Of a stretch of DNA of 64,000 bases, positions 46,053 through 61,156 are shown piece after piece (positions within the stretch are counted from its first letter, which is position 1; each line of letters begins with the position of its first letter). Below the pieces are notes generated by a model. That model was not told where the DNA came from, did no database searches, and saw only the letters and a list, made by a program, of their open reading frames with translations. A program made the translations under genes and the position numbers. The stretch comes from Myxococcales bacterium (GTDB lineage: Bacteria; Myxococcota_A; Polyangia; Haliangiales; Haliangiaceae), in the NCBI GenBank assembly GCA_016707895.1, contig JADJGV010000011.1, forward strand, positions 1-64,000. The letters run 5' to 3'.

Positions 46053-48926
46053 TCAGTGGCACGTCTTACAGGACTCGTTCTCGTCGCCGCTCCACGGGTC
46101 GGCCGGGGTCGGGTCGTCGGTGTTGAGCTTCATGTGGGTCATCGCGGGGTCGCTGTCGTGGCAGCCCGAGCACGGCAGGCGGCTCGGCTCGCTGGCCCAC
46201 GTGCCGCTGGTGTCGCCGTCGACGTGGCAGGACTGGCAGTTGCGCACGTCCTGCGGGAACGTGATCTCCCAGTTGCGCCCGACGATCGGGTCGCCGTTGG
46301 AGTAGTCGACCGTGCGCAGCGGGTAGTTCAGGCTCGAGCCGTAGTGGATCGCGTGGACCCGGCGGCTGATCGGCTTGGCGCCAGTCCAGTTGCCAAGGCC
46401 GGTGGCGTCGGTGGCGGCCTGCGGCAGGTAGTCGTGGCACGCCACGCACTGGTCGATCGCGGTCTGGTCGAACAGCTTGTTGTGGCGCGACGGGTCGAGG
46501 ATGAAGCCGTCGAAGTCGCCGGCGGTCCCGCTGGTGGTCTGGTGACACGAGTCGCAGTTGTTGGCGACCTGCTTCTCCTCGGTGGCGGCCTTCACCTTGA
46601 ACGTCACCTTCTTGACCGACGGCGTAACGTAGTCGGTGGCGCTCACGCGACCGAGCTGGCCGACCTCGAGGTTGATCACGTAGGTCCCGGCCGGCGCGTC
46701 GGTCACGGGGTCGAGCGCGTACTCGATGCGATCGGCGAAGCGCGTGATCTTGGTGTCGGTGGTCGAGGTCAGCTGGTTCGAGGCGGTCGAGCCCGACGGC
46801 ATCTTCACCGCGAGGTCGCCGGCGAACACGTTGGTCGCCACCACGCTGGCCTGCAGCTGGACGCCGCGGACCTTGCCGAGGTTCCGGCTGCGGATGGCCA
46901 GCTTGCCGGCGTCGCTCCAGGCGATGGCGCGCGCGGTGAACGCGGCGTTGGCGTTCAGCCAGGTCACCAGCTCGGCGGTGGTGCACGCCGCGAGGCTGGC
47001 GCAGGTCGTCGCGGTGACCGGCACGGTGATGACGCCGGACAGCCGGGTGCCCCAGTCATCGGCGAGCGTGACCACCACGCCCTGGTCGACCTTCAGCACC
47101 ACGTTGGCGCCGGCGGCGCTGAGGTCCCACGGCCCGGTGGTCGCGCTGACGATCTGCGCGCGGGCGGCGGTGGTGAGCTGCGGCTGGGCGCGACCGCGCG
47201 GGCCGGTGACAAAGAAGCCCGAGTTGGCGAACCTGCCATCGGCGTCGACGTCGCACAGCACCGGCGACACCGTGTGCTTGCAACCCTGGGCGGTGCCCGA
47301 CTGGATCAGGTGGTTGATCGCGGTGCCGTTGCGCTTGATGACGACCGTCACCACCGGCGCTTCGGCGCCGCGGTAGTCGGTGCCGTTGGCCGGCGCGGTC
47401 ATCGACACGTCGAAGGTGAACTCGGGGACGTTGCGCGCGTCGAACAGCGGCGCGTTGACGTCGGTGGTGGTGCGGTCGTGGACGCGCTCGAGCGGCACCA
47501 GCGAGCCGGTCGCCGGGTGGCAGACCTGGCACGCGTTGTCGGCGGCGGCGCCCGGCTGGTGGTTGGCGCCGGTGACGAAGTTGACGTTGTCGTGGCACGA
47601 GCCGCAGGCCTCGGCGCCCGGCGTGGTCTTCCACACGTCGGAGTCGGTGCCGGTGCCGTCGTGGCACTTGGTGCAGTTGTTGACCTGGGCCGGGAAGCCG
47701 ACCTTGTGCCACTCGTGCTTGCTGTTGCCGAAGCCCCAGATCGCGTACTCGCCGTTGTCGGCGGTCGCCCACGGGTTGTGGTCGGGGCCGGCCACGGTCG
47801 GCAGCTCGCCGCCGGCGTGGATCTTGTGGATCATGACCTTGAAGTCGAGGGTCTGGCCGCCCTGCGCGTCGTTCGAGCCGGGCGCGTGGCAGGTGACGCA
47901 GTTGTCGACGCTGAGGCGGTCGCCGCCGTGGCCGTGGAAGTCGGCGCCGTGGCACTGCTTGCACGCCTCGGTGCGGACGATGTCGCGGGTCGCGGTGACG
48001 GTGGTGCCGTCGGGCACGAAGTCGAACGATGCGGTGGCGGTGGCGCCGGCGTGGCCGCCCATCATCACCGACACGCGGTGCTTCTTGCCGCGCTCGTAGG
48101 TCACCGGGTTGCCGGCGACCACGATGTTCGAGATGTTGGTGGCGAAGCGGTAGGTGTAGGTGCCATCGCCGTGGTTGGTCAGCGTGCCGTTGCCCTCGCG
48201 GTAGCCCTGCGGCGCGGCGGTCCCCGCCGGGTTCGGGAACCCCGCGCCGCTGACGGTCTCGGTGCGGTAGATGTACGGCTCCCACTTGGTGCGGTTGCCG
48301 CTGCCCGGCGCCGGGATCGGCGTGACGGTCAGCTTGGCGATGTTCGCGGTGACGGCCGCGATGTCGGTGACGGCGGTGCCGCCCGCGCGGGCGACGCTGA
48401 AGTTGACGGTGACGACGCCGGCGGCGTCAGCGGTCGCGCTGGAGATCACCGCGTTGGCGATGTACTTGCCGTTGGCGTACTCGCCGGTCGACTGCATGAA
48501 GTCTTCACCGTGGCGATCGGTGATGAGCGCGCTGGCCGCGTTCTGACCGTCGCGCACGGTGACCGTGGTGCCATCCTCGCAGGTGATGGTCTTGGTGCCG
48601 TCGCCGTTGTCGGCGACCGTGCACGACGTGCCGGCGGTGCCATTGTTGACGGTGACCGTCGTGCCGTCCTCGCACGCGATGGTCTTGGTGCCGTCGGGGT
48701 TGTCGGTCACGGTGCACGACGAACCCGGTGTGCCGGGGGTGCCGGGCGTCCCGGGCGTGCCCGGGGGGAGCGTCACCGTGGTGCCGTCGTCACAGCGCAC
48801 CGTGGCGCTGCCGTCGGCGTTGGCCGTGACGGAGCACGAGCTGCCGTCCTCACCGGAGCACGCTGTTATCAGCAGCGCGGCCGAGGCCATGAAGAGTGTC
48901 GCGAGTGCCAGCCGGATGGAGCGCAT
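46053..48926 (-). CDS. Decaheme c-type cytochrome lipoprotein, OmcA/MtrC-like (957 aa)
   Basis: Lipobox LLITAC (Cys about 23). The first 130 residues hold three repeats of about 25 residues (SCTV-x-DN-x-DGTKTI-C-EDGTTVTV type) separated by a collagen-like (GTP)n G tract. The rest has ten CxxCH heme motifs (ACKQCH, NCVTCH, NCTKCH, ACGSCH, ACQVCH, NCDSCH, QCVACH, NCQSCH, PCSGCH, SCKTCH), five on each side of a beta-rich region (about 500-740), the pentaheme-barrel-pentaheme layout of OmcA/MtrC. It ends at the last motif. Likely a surface terminal reductase. AAGGA Shine-Dalgarno seven bases before the ATG. Confidence 0.9.
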   Translation of the reverse strand: MRSIRLALATLFMASAALLITACSGEDGSSCSVTANADGSATVRCDDGTTVTLPPGTPGTPGTPGTPGSSCTVTDNPDGTKTIACEDGTTVTVNNGTAGTSCTVADNGDGTKTITCEDGTTVTVRDGQNAASALITDRHGEDFMQSTGEYANGKYIANAVISSATADAAGVVTVNFSVARAGGTAVTDIAAVTANIAKLTVTPIPAPGSGNRTKWEPYIYRTETVSGAGFPNPAGTAAPQGYREGNGTLTNHGDGTYTYRFATNISNIVVAGNPVTYERGKKHRVSVMMGGHAGATATASFDFVPDGTTVTATRDIVRTEACKQCHGADFHGHGGDRLSVDNCVTCHAPGSNDAQGGQTLDFKVMIHKIHAGGELPTVAGPDHNPWATADNGEYAIWGFGNSKHEWHKVGFPAQVNNCTKCHDGTGTDSDVWKTTPGAEACGSCHDNVNFVTGANHQPGAAADNACQVCHPATGSLVPLERVHDRTTTDVNAPLFDARNVPEFTFDVSMTAPANGTDYRGAEAPVVTVVIKRNGTAINHLIQSGTAQGCKHTVSPVLCDVDADGRFANSGFFVTGPRGRAQPQLTTAARAQIVSATTGPWDLSAAGANVVLKVDQGVVVTLADDWGTRLSGVITVPVTATTCASLAACTTAELVTWLNANAAFTARAIAWSDAGKLAIRSRNLGKVRGVQLQASVVATNVFAGDLAVKMPSGSTASNQLTSTTDTKITRFADRIEYALDPVTDAPAGTYVINLEVGQLGRVSATDYVTPSVKKVTFKVKAATEEKQVANNCDSCHQTTSGTAGDFDGFILDPSRHNKLFDQTAIDQCVACHDYLPQAATDATGLGNWTGAKPISRRVHAIHYGSSLNYPLRTVDYSNGDPIVGRNWEITFPQDVRNCQSCHVDGDTSGTWASEPSRLPCSGCHDSDPAMTHMKLNTDDPTPADPWSGDENESCKTCH

Positions 48927-48963
48927 GGAGCCGTCCTTGCGAGAGAACCGTGACATTGCGCTA

Positions 48964-48979
48964 GGCACGTCCCGTGCCA
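48964..48979 (-). promoter_or_regulatory. Candidate sigma-54 (-24/-12) promoter of the decaheme cytochrome gene
   Basis: On the minus strand TGGCAC (48979-48974), five bases, then GTGCC: the invariant GG and GC are ten bases apart as sigma-54 requires. The predicted start near 48953 gives a 27-base leader carrying the AAGGA ribosome site. The same bases form a perfect inverted repeat GGCACG-TCC-CGTGCC, so a repressor operator is an alternative reading. Confidence 0.4.
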
Positions 48980-49120
48980 GCGCGCGACGCCCGTTCCCCT
49001 ACGGGCGCAGCCGAGGTATTGCCGAAATACGCAGTCGGTGCAATCCCCCCGCAGGGCGCGCAGCTTGTGCGCGAAAGAACCGGTCGCGGGACGCGCGCGT
49101 TGCGCGCCGCGGGTGAGCGC

Positions 49121-50089
49121 TCAGGACAGCGCGATCGCGGCGGCGACGGCGGCAGCGACCAGCACCAGCGCGACCAGCGCGATCACCATGCCGGTGCGCG
49201 TGTCGCTGGCGCTGGACGTACGTTCACCCAGCGGGGGGGAGGGGGGCGGTGCGACCGGCGCGCCGCCGCCGCGGACGGTGGCCACGACCTCGGCCAGCGA
49301 GCCGACCCGGCGCTCGCGGTCTTTCTCGAGCATCCGGCCGATCAGCGGGCCGACGAACGGCGGCAGCGTGGCCGGCAACCGCTCGAGCGGCGGCGGCTGC
49401 GTGAGGTGCGCCTGCATCTGCTCGAACAGGTTGCGCCCGCTGAACGGCGGCTGGCCGGTGCACAGCTCGAAGAACACGCAGCCCAGCGCGTAGACATCGG
49501 CGCGGTGGTCGACCAGCTTGGCGTTGCGAAACTGCTCGGGCGCCATGTACGTCGCGGTGCCCATCTGGGTGCCGGTCGCGGTCTTGACCGAGCCGTCCTC
49601 GACCTTGGCGATGCCGAAGTCGAGCACCCGCACCCGCGGCCGCTGCGGATCGAGCGGGTCGGGCACGAGGAACACGTTCTCGGGCTTGAGGTCGCGGTGG
49701 ATGATCCGCTCGGCGTGGGCGGCGGCGACGGTGTCGGCCAGCTGCTCCATCACCGCCAGCGCGGTCGGCGCCGGCAGCGGGCCGCGCTTCCACAGCGCCT
49801 CGCGCAGCGTCTCGCCCACCACCAGCTCCATGATGATGCACAGCTCGCCGCTCGGCGCGACCATCACCTCGAAGACGTCGACCACGCCGGGGTGGCGGAT
49901 CCGCCCCATCGCCTTGGCCTCGTTCATGAACCGCTCGACGATGCCGGGCGAGCTCGAGAACTCGGGCAAGAGCACCTTGATCGCGACCTGGCGGCCGACG
50001 TTGGTGTCCTCGGCGGCGTAGACCCGCGCCATGCCGCCCTCGCCGAGCGGACGCAGCACGCGGTAGCGCCCGATCATCTGCCCGACCAT
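49121..50089 (-). CDS. Membrane-anchored Ser/Thr protein kinase
   Basis: A 322-aa Hanks-type kinase. The Gly-rich loop LGEGGMARVY, catalytic Lys in AIKVLL, HRDLKPENV, DFGIAKV and the APEQF activation-segment end are intact, so it should be active. A Pro-rich juxtamembrane linker and a single C-terminal TM helix (MVIALVALVLVAAAVAAAIAL) place the kinase in the cytoplasm with almost no external sensor. It starts five bases after the stop of the FHA/coiled-coil gene, making that protein its likely partner or substrate. Confidence 0.92.
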   Translation of the reverse strand: MVGQMIGRYRVLRPLGEGGMARVYAAEDTNVGRQVAIKVLLPEFSSSPGIVERFMNEAKAMGRIRHPGVVDVFEVMVAPSGELCIIMELVVGETLREALWKRGPLPAPTALAVMEQLADTVAAAHAERIIHRDLKPENVFLVPDPLDPQRPRVRVLDFGIAKVEDGSVKTATGTQMGTATYMAPEQFRNAKLVDHRADVYALGCVFFELCTGQPPFSGRNLFEQMQAHLTQPPPLERLPATLPPFVGPLIGRMLEKDRERRVGSLAEVVATVRGGGAPVAPPPSPPLGERTSSASDTRTGMVIALVALVLVAAAVAAAIALS

Positions 50090-50094
50090 GGCCG

Positions 50095-53241
<3,147 letters not shown>

Positions 53242-53297
53242 GGGGCAATTCCGCTCGCGCGGGGGGGTGGCGCCGATCTAGCCGTGGCGGGCGCCCG

Positions 53298-54440
53298 TCA
53301 CGACTGCAGCGCCGCCAGGAGCTCGTCGACGGACGCCAGCGCCCGGTCGGGGTCGTCGTCCAGGAGCAGCACGTGGCCCATCTTGCGGCCGCGGGCCGGC
53401 GACAGCTTGCCGTACAGGTGCAGGCGCGCGTGTGGCCGGGCCAGCACGTGGTGCCAGCGCGGGTCGCCGTCGGCCCACAGGTCGCCGATCAGGTTGACCA
53501 TCACCGCCCCCGTGAGCTGCCGCGGATCGCCCAGCGGCAGGCCGCACACCGCGCGCACGTGCTGTTCGAACTGCGAGGTCGCGCACGCGCCGTACGTGTA
53601 GTGGCCGCTGTTGTGGGTGCGCGGCGCGATCTCGTTGACCAGCAGCGTCCCGTCGGGCAGCTCGAACATCTCGACCGCCATCACCCCGACGTGGTCGAGG
53701 GCGGCGGCGATCGTCGTCGCGATCCGCTCGGCGGCGGCGCGCTGGGCCGGCGCCATCGGCGCCGGGGCGCGGGTGGTGTGCAGCACGTGGTGGCGGTGGA
53801 CGTTCTCGGCGATCGGGTAGATCGCGATCGCGCCGTCGACGCCGCGCGCCAGCACCACCGAGATCTCGCGCGCGAACCGCACCAGCGCCTCGACGGTCGC
53901 CGGCTGGCTGCCGATCCGGTGCCAGGCCGCGGGCGCGTCGGCCGCGTGCTCGACCCGGGCCTGGCCCTTGCCGTCGTAGCCGGCGCGGCGCGCCTTGATG
54001 ATCGCCGGCGCGCCGATCCGGACCAGCGCCGCGGCCAGCTCGCCGTCGTCGGCGAACGTCGACCACGCCGCCTGCGGCAGGCCCAGGTCGTCGAGGAACT
54101 GCTTCTGCACCGCGCGATCCTGGATGGTGGCCAGGACCCGCGGGCCCGGCCGCACCGGGGCCACCGCGCTGATCGCGGTCAGCACCTCGGCCGGCACGTG
54201 CTCGGTGTCGAGCGTCACCACCGCCGAGCGCTCGGCGACGCAGCGCGCGCTCTCGAGATCGTCGAGCGTGCCGACCACGACGTCATCGGCGAACTGGCCG
54301 GTCGGGCACCGGGTGTCGCGGTCGAGCACGCAGATGCGGTAGCCCATGCGCCGGGCCTCCATCGCCATCATGCGCCCGAGCTGGCCACCGCCGAGCACGC
54401 CGATGGTGGCGCCGGGGAGCAGCGGCAGCGCGCGGTTCAC
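53298..54440 (-). CDS. purK: 5-(carboxyamino)imidazole ribonucleotide synthase PurK
   Basis: A 380-aa ATP-grasp enzyme of purine synthesis that makes N5-CAIR from AIR, bicarbonate and ATP. GGGQLGRMMAMEARRMGY opens the protein, with the ATP-grasp residues IIKARRAGYDGKGQ and VEMFELPDGTLLVNEIAPRTHNSGHYT. Length and motifs are normal for PurK. The GTG start overlaps the purE stop (GTGA), so the two enzymes are made together. Confidence 0.94.
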   Translation of the reverse strand: MNRALPLLPGATIGVLGGGQLGRMMAMEARRMGYRICVLDRDTRCPTGQFADDVVVGTLDDLESARCVAERSAVVTLDTEHVPAEVLTAISAVAPVRPGPRVLATIQDRAVQKQFLDDLGLPQAAWSTFADDGELAAALVRIGAPAIIKARRAGYDGKGQARVEHAADAPAAWHRIGSQPATVEALVRFAREISVVLARGVDGAIAIYPIAENVHRHHVLHTTRAPAPMAPAQRAAAERIATTIAAALDHVGVMAVEMFELPDGTLLVNEIAPRTHNSGHYTYGACATSQFEQHVRAVCGLPLGDPRQLTGAVMVNLIGDLWADGDPRWHHVLARPHARLHLYGKLSPARGRKMGHVLLLDDDPDRALASVDELLAALQS

Positions 54441-54922
54441 AGCGGATCCTCGAGGACGCGCTGGGTCTGCGCGGCGCGGTAGGCCGCGACCTTGGCCCGC
54501 ACCGTCGCGTCGCCGCGGGCGACGATCGCCGCCGCCAGGAGCGCGGCGTTGACCGCGCCGGCCTCGCCGATCGCCAGCGTGCCGACCGGGATGCCCTTGG
54601 GCATCTGGACGATCGACAGCAGCGAGTCGAGGCCCGACAGCGCCTTGGACTGCACCGGCACGCCCAGCACCGGCAGCGCGGTCTTGCTGGCGCACATGCC
54701 GGGCAGGTGCGCCGCGCCGCCGGCGCCGGCGATGATCACCTGCAGGCCGCGGTCCTCGGCGGTCTCGGCGTAGTCGAACAGCAGGTCGGGCGTCCGGTGC
54801 GCGGACACCACCTTGCACTCGTGGGCGACGCCCAGCTCGGTCAGCGTCTCGCTGGCCAGGCGCATCGTCGCCCAGTCGCTCTTGCTGCCCATGATGATCC
54901 CGACGATGGGCTCAGTCGTCAT
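54437..54922 (-). CDS. purE: N5-carboxyaminoimidazole ribonucleotide mutase PurE
   Basis: A 161-aa class I PurE: IIMGSKSDWATM (nucleotide site), the catalytic His in VSAHRTPD, AGAGGAAHLPG and PVQSKALSGLDSLLSIVQMP. It converts N5-CAIR to CAIR in the step after PurK. Its ATG lies 11 bases inside the 3' end of the upstream tsaC/sua5-type gene, which ties purine synthesis to tRNA modification in one operon. Confidence 0.96.
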   Translation of the reverse strand: MTTEPIVGIIMGSKSDWATMRLASETLTELGVAHECKVVSAHRTPDLLFDYAETAEDRGLQVIIAGAGGAAHLPGMCASKTALPVLGVPVQSKALSGLDSLLSIVQMPKGIPVGTLAIGEAGAVNAALLAAAIVARGDATVRAKVAAYRAAQTQRVLEDPL

Positions 54923-55892
54923 ACTCGCCTCCCGGGCTGCGCGGACCGCCGGCGCGGTGCAGGCGATCGGCGATCGCCTCGCCCAGGCCGACCGACTCGG
55001 GGACCGCGGCGACGATCGTCGCGACGCCCAGCGCGTCGAGCTCGCGCAGCGCGGCGTACAGCCGCGCCGCCATCGCCGCCGGATCGTCGGGCAGCTCGAT
55101 CGCGCTGATCGCCGGCGGCAGCGCGGCGGCCGCCAGCACCGACGCCGGGGCCAGCGCGCCGACCGGGCCCGGCGCCAGCGCGCAGGCGCCGCCGAGGTCG
55201 CCGGGCGCCACCGGCACCACGCGCGCGCTCGGCGCGTAGTGCGAGGCCAACGTCCCCGGGGCCGGGGTCGCCGACGGCGCCGCCAGCGGCCGGCCGAGGA
55301 ACGCCTCGATCGCCTCGCGCGGCACGCCGCCCGGGCGGAGCAGCGCCGGGTGCGGGCCGGAGACGTCGACGATCGTCGACTCGACGCCGATCGCGCAGGC
55401 GCCGCCGTCGAGGATGTAGTCGACCGCGTCGCCGAGATCCTGGACCACGTGGGTGGCGGTGGTGGCGCTGACCGAGCCGAAGCGGTTGGCGCTGGGCGCC
55501 GCGACGCCCTTGCCGAACGCCTTGAGCAGCGCCAGCGCCATCGGGTGCGAGGGCACGCGCAGCCCGACCGTCGGCGCGCCGCCGGTCACCGCGTCGAGCA
55601 CCTTGGGCCCGCGGCGCGCGATCAGCGTCAGCGGCCCCGGCCAGAACCGCGCCGCCAGCGCCCGGGCGGCGTCGGACAGGTCGGTGGTCCACGCGGCCAG
55701 CTCGTCGGCCGACGCCAGGTGCACGATCACCGGGTGCGTGGTCGGCCGGCCCTTGGCGGCGTAGATCCGCGCCACCGCCGCCGCGCTGGTGGCGTCGGCG
55801 CCGAGGCCGTACACGGTCTCGGTCGGGAACGCGACCAGGCCGCCGTCGGCGAGGACGCGCGCGGCGTGGGCGATGTCGGCTCCGAGGCGCAT
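54912..55892 (-). CDS. L-threonylcarbamoyladenylate synthase (Sua5 type)
   Basis: A 326-aa enzyme of tRNA t6A synthesis, making threonylcarbamoyl-AMP from Thr, bicarbonate and ATP. The YrdC/TsaC core has FPTETVYGLGADA, IYAAKGRPTTHPVIVH, FWPGPLTLIARR and APSANRFGSVSATTA. The added C-terminal domain (PGTLASHYAPSARV onward, residues about 205-320) makes it the longer Sua5 form rather than short TsaC. First gene of the sua5-purE-purK operon. Confidence 0.93.
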   Translation of the reverse strand: MRLGADIAHAARVLADGGLVAFPTETVYGLGADATSAAAVARIYAAKGRPTTHPVIVHLASADELAAWTTDLSDAARALAARFWPGPLTLIARRGPKVLDAVTGGAPTVGLRVPSHPMALALLKAFGKGVAAPSANRFGSVSATTATHVVQDLGDAVDYILDGGACAIGVESTIVDVSGPHPALLRPGGVPREAIEAFLGRPLAAPSATPAPGTLASHYAPSARVVPVAPGDLGGACALAPGPVGALAPASVLAAAALPPAISAIELPDDPAAMAARLYAALRELDALGVATIVAAVPESVGLGEAIADRLHRAGGPRSPGGEYDD

Positions 55893-56015
55893 GGGGGCGG
55901 CAGTTTCGCCGGACCGGGGCCCCGCCGCAATGGCTGAGCTGGCTTCGCGCAGCGCCCGCAAACGCGAGCCGAGTGCGAGTCCGCGGCGGGCCGGCGCCGC
56001 GCGATAGTCGTCGTC

Positions 56016-57331
56016 ATGACCACCGCCGCCCTGCGCGTCGAGCCCGGCCTGCCGCTGATCGGGAACCTGCTGGAGTTCCGCCGCGATCGGCTCGGCTTCC
56101 AGATGCGGGTGGCCGACAGCGGGATCACCCGCACCCGGATCGCGTGGCGCACCGTATATATCGTCACCGATCACGAGCTGGCCCACGAGGTGCTGGTCGC
56201 GAAGGACGACGCCTTCATCAAGGGGCCCGGGCTGGCGGTGGTGGCCAAGCCGCTGCTGGGCGAGGGCCTGCTCACCGCCGAGAAGGACTTCCACCGCCGC
56301 TCGCGCAAGCTCCTGGCCCCGGCGTTCACGCCCCGGCGGATGGCCGGCTACGGCGCGGTCATGGCCGAGCGCGCCGCGGCCCACGTGGCGCAGGTCCGCC
56401 CCGGCGCGATGATCGACATCGCCGAGCGCATGATGGCGACCACGCTCGACATCGTCGGCCGGACGCTGTTCGACGCCGACCTGGCCGGCGACGCCGGGGC
56501 GGTCGGCGACGCGCTGACCGAGGCCATGGAGTACGTGCTGGCGGCGGTGCTGTCGGCGGTCCCGCTGGGCTGGCCGACGCCGCGGCGCAAGCGCGGCCTG
56601 GCGGCGATCGCCCAGCTCGACGAGATCGTCCTGCGCGTCATCGCCGAGCGGCGCGCCGCCGGCGGCGACCGCGGCGACGTGCTGTCGACGATCCTGGCCG
56701 CCCGCGACGACGACGGCACCGGCTTCACCGATCGCCACGTCCGCGACGAGATCATGACGCTGATGCTGGCCGGCCACGAGACCACCGCCAACCTGCTGGC
56801 GTGGGTGTGGTACGCGCTGGCCACCGAGCCGGCGGCGCAGGCCCGGCTCGACGCCGAGCTGGCCGAGGTGCTGGGCGGCCGGCCGCCGACCTACGACGAC
56901 CTGCCGCGGCTGCCGGTGACGCTGGCGATCCTCGAGGAGGCGCTCCGGCTGTACCCGCCGGCGCACACGATCGCCCGCCAGGCCGATCGCGACGTCGAGA
57001 TCGGCGGCGTGCCCATCGCCAAGGGCGCGATCGTGACGGTGTCGGTGGTCGCGATGCAGCGGCGCGCTGCCTACTGGGACGACCCGCTCGCGTTCCGGCT
57101 CGAGCGGTTCCTGGGCGGCGATCGCAAGGCGCGGCGGGTCGGCTACCTGCCGTTCGGCGCCGGGCCGCGGGTGTGCATCGGCAACCACTTCGCGCTGGTC
57201 GAGGCCCAGCTGATCCTCGCCGCCTGGGCCCAGCGCTTCCGCTTCCGGCTGGCCCAGCCGGCGCCGGTCGCGCTCGAGCCGCTGATGACGCTGCGGCCCA
57301 AGGGCGGCGTCTGGGTCGAGCCGATCGCGCG

Positions 57332-57335
<4 letters not shown>
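56016..57335 (+). CDS. Cytochrome P450 (439 aa)
   Basis: A full-length P450. The I-helix AGHETT (residues about 253-258), the E-x-x-R of EEALRLYPP, PERW-equivalent RLERFLGG and heme-binding FGAGPRVCIG (Cys about 389) are all intact. The general look is that of the CYP102-like and fatty-acid or lipid-hydroxylating clades. No ferredoxin or reductase is adjacent. Upstream, GATAGT ends seven bases before the ATG, a possible -10 for a leaderless mRNA, though no good -35 is visible. The stop shares CTAG with the convergent trehalose gene. Confidence 0.94.
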
Positions 57336-59572
<2,237 letters not shown>

Positions 59573-59636
59573 GGGGACTCCGAGCGTGCTGGCGGCCCGA
59601 CCAGCGCGTGTGCCTGCGACCACCCTGGCCGCACCC

Positions 59637-59665
59637 TTGTTTCCTTTGAGTTCAAACGAATATCA
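59637..59665 (+). promoter_or_regulatory. Candidate promoter with TTTGA-GT-TCAAA operator between otsBA-like gene and nhaA
   Basis: TTGTTT (59637-59642), a 17-base spacer and ATATCA (59660-59665) face nhaA. Inside the spacer lies the 12-base palindrome TTTGAGTTCAAA (59645-59656). This is the most AT-rich spot in the 219-base divergent region. A protein bound here would block the + promoter and lies about 73 bases upstream of the TPP-TPS start. Confidence 0.4.
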
Positions 59666-59790
59666 TGCGCGACGCGGCCGGGCAAGCCGCCGTTGTGCCC
59701 CCCGCCCCCGCGTGCTACACGGGTGACGGGTGCAGCGACGTCCGCTGCAGGCATCGCGACGGTCGGGCCGCCGTCGCACTGGTCGCACCC

Positions 59791-61156
59791 ATGGCGTCTT
59801 CCCCCACCGATCGTTCCCTGCCACCCGAGGCCTGGGGCCCCGCGCGCCGCGCCGCGGTGCGCCTGGTCTCGCCGCTGCAGCGTTTCCTCGCCATCGAGGC
59901 CGCCAGCGGCGTCGTGCTGATCGCCGCGGCGCTGATCGCGCTGGGCTGGGCCAACTCGCCGTGGCGCGACGCCTACGCCTGGCTGTGGCACCAGCCGATC
60001 GGCGTGGTGATCGGCGACTGGGGCTTCGTGCGGCCGCTGCACTTCTGGGTCAACGACGGCCTGATGACGATCTTCTTCTTCGTCGTCGGCCTCGAGATCC
60101 GGCGCGAGGTGTACGAGGGCGAGCTGGCCGAGCCGCGCCGCGCGGCGGTGCCGTTCGCCGCCGCGCTGGGCGGCATGCTGGTGCCGGCGGCGATCTACCT
60201 CGCGCTCAACCTCGGCCACGCCGGGGCCGACGGCTGGGGCGTGCCGATGGCCACCGACATCGCGTTCGCGGTCGGCGTGCTGGCGTTGCTCGGCGCGCGG
60301 GTCAGCGCCGGCCAGCGGATCTTGCTCCTGGCGCTGGCGGTCATCGACGACATCGGCGCGATCGTCGTGATCGCGCTGTTCTACAGCGCCGGCATCGACG
60401 GCGTCGGCCTGCTGGTGATGGTCGGCGCGATGGTCGGCGTGCTGGCGCTGCGCTGGCTGGGCGTGCGCTCACCGCTGGTCTACGTGGCGCCGGCCGTGAC
60501 GATGTGGGCCGGCCTGCTGGTCGCCGGCGTGCACCCGACCCTGGCCGGCGTCCTGCTCCGGGCTCATGACCCCGGCCCGCTCGTGGTTCGGCCCGGCCGG
60601 GTTCGCCGAGGCGACCGCGGCCCACCTCGACGAGCTGGCCGAGGCCTCGCGCCACGACCTCTTGACCCGGCTCGACGCCATCGAGCGCGCGCGCCGCGAG
60701 GCGGTGTCGCCGGTCGAGCACCTGCTGCACGTGCTGCACCCGGTGGTCGCGTTCGGCGTCATGCCGCTGTTCGCGCTGGCCAACGCCGGGGTCGCGCTCG
60801 ACGGCGCCGAGCTGAGCGGCGCGCCGTTGCGGGTCTTCCTCGGCGTGCTCGCCGGGCTGGTCGTCGGCAAGCCGCTCGGGATCGTGCTCGCGACCAGGGC
60901 CGCGCGCGCGCTGGGTGGCGGCGCCGCCGCCGCGCCGCCGGTGCTGGTGGTCGGCCTGGTCGGCGGCATCGGCTTCACGATGTCGATCTTCATCGCCCAG
61001 CTCGCGTTCCCCCCGGGCCCGCTGCTCGAGACCGCCAAGCTCGCCGTGCTGGTGGCGTCCGGCACCGCCAGCCTCGCCGGCCTCGCGGTCGGGCGCTGGG
61101 GCGGCGGCGCCACGCCGGCACCCGCTCCCGGCCCCCCTGCGACCGAGCATGGCTGA
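59791..61156 (+). CDS. nhaA: Na+/H+ antiporter NhaA, interrupted by a frameshift
   Basis: NhaA exchanges Na+ for H+ at the inner membrane. The first half in frame 1 has SPLQRFLAIEAASGVVLI, NDGLMTIFFFVVGLEIRRE, PMATDIAFAVGVLALLG and the ion-binding VIDDIGAIVVIALFYS. The second half in frame 2 has SPVEHLLHVLHPVVAFGVMPLFALANAG, GKPLGI and GGIGFTMSIFIAQLAF. The halves join if one C is removed in GCTCCGGGCTCATG near 60558 (expected VLLGLMTP). About 454 aa when repaired, normal for the family. The stop overlaps the ClC start by eight bases. Confidence 0.88.
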
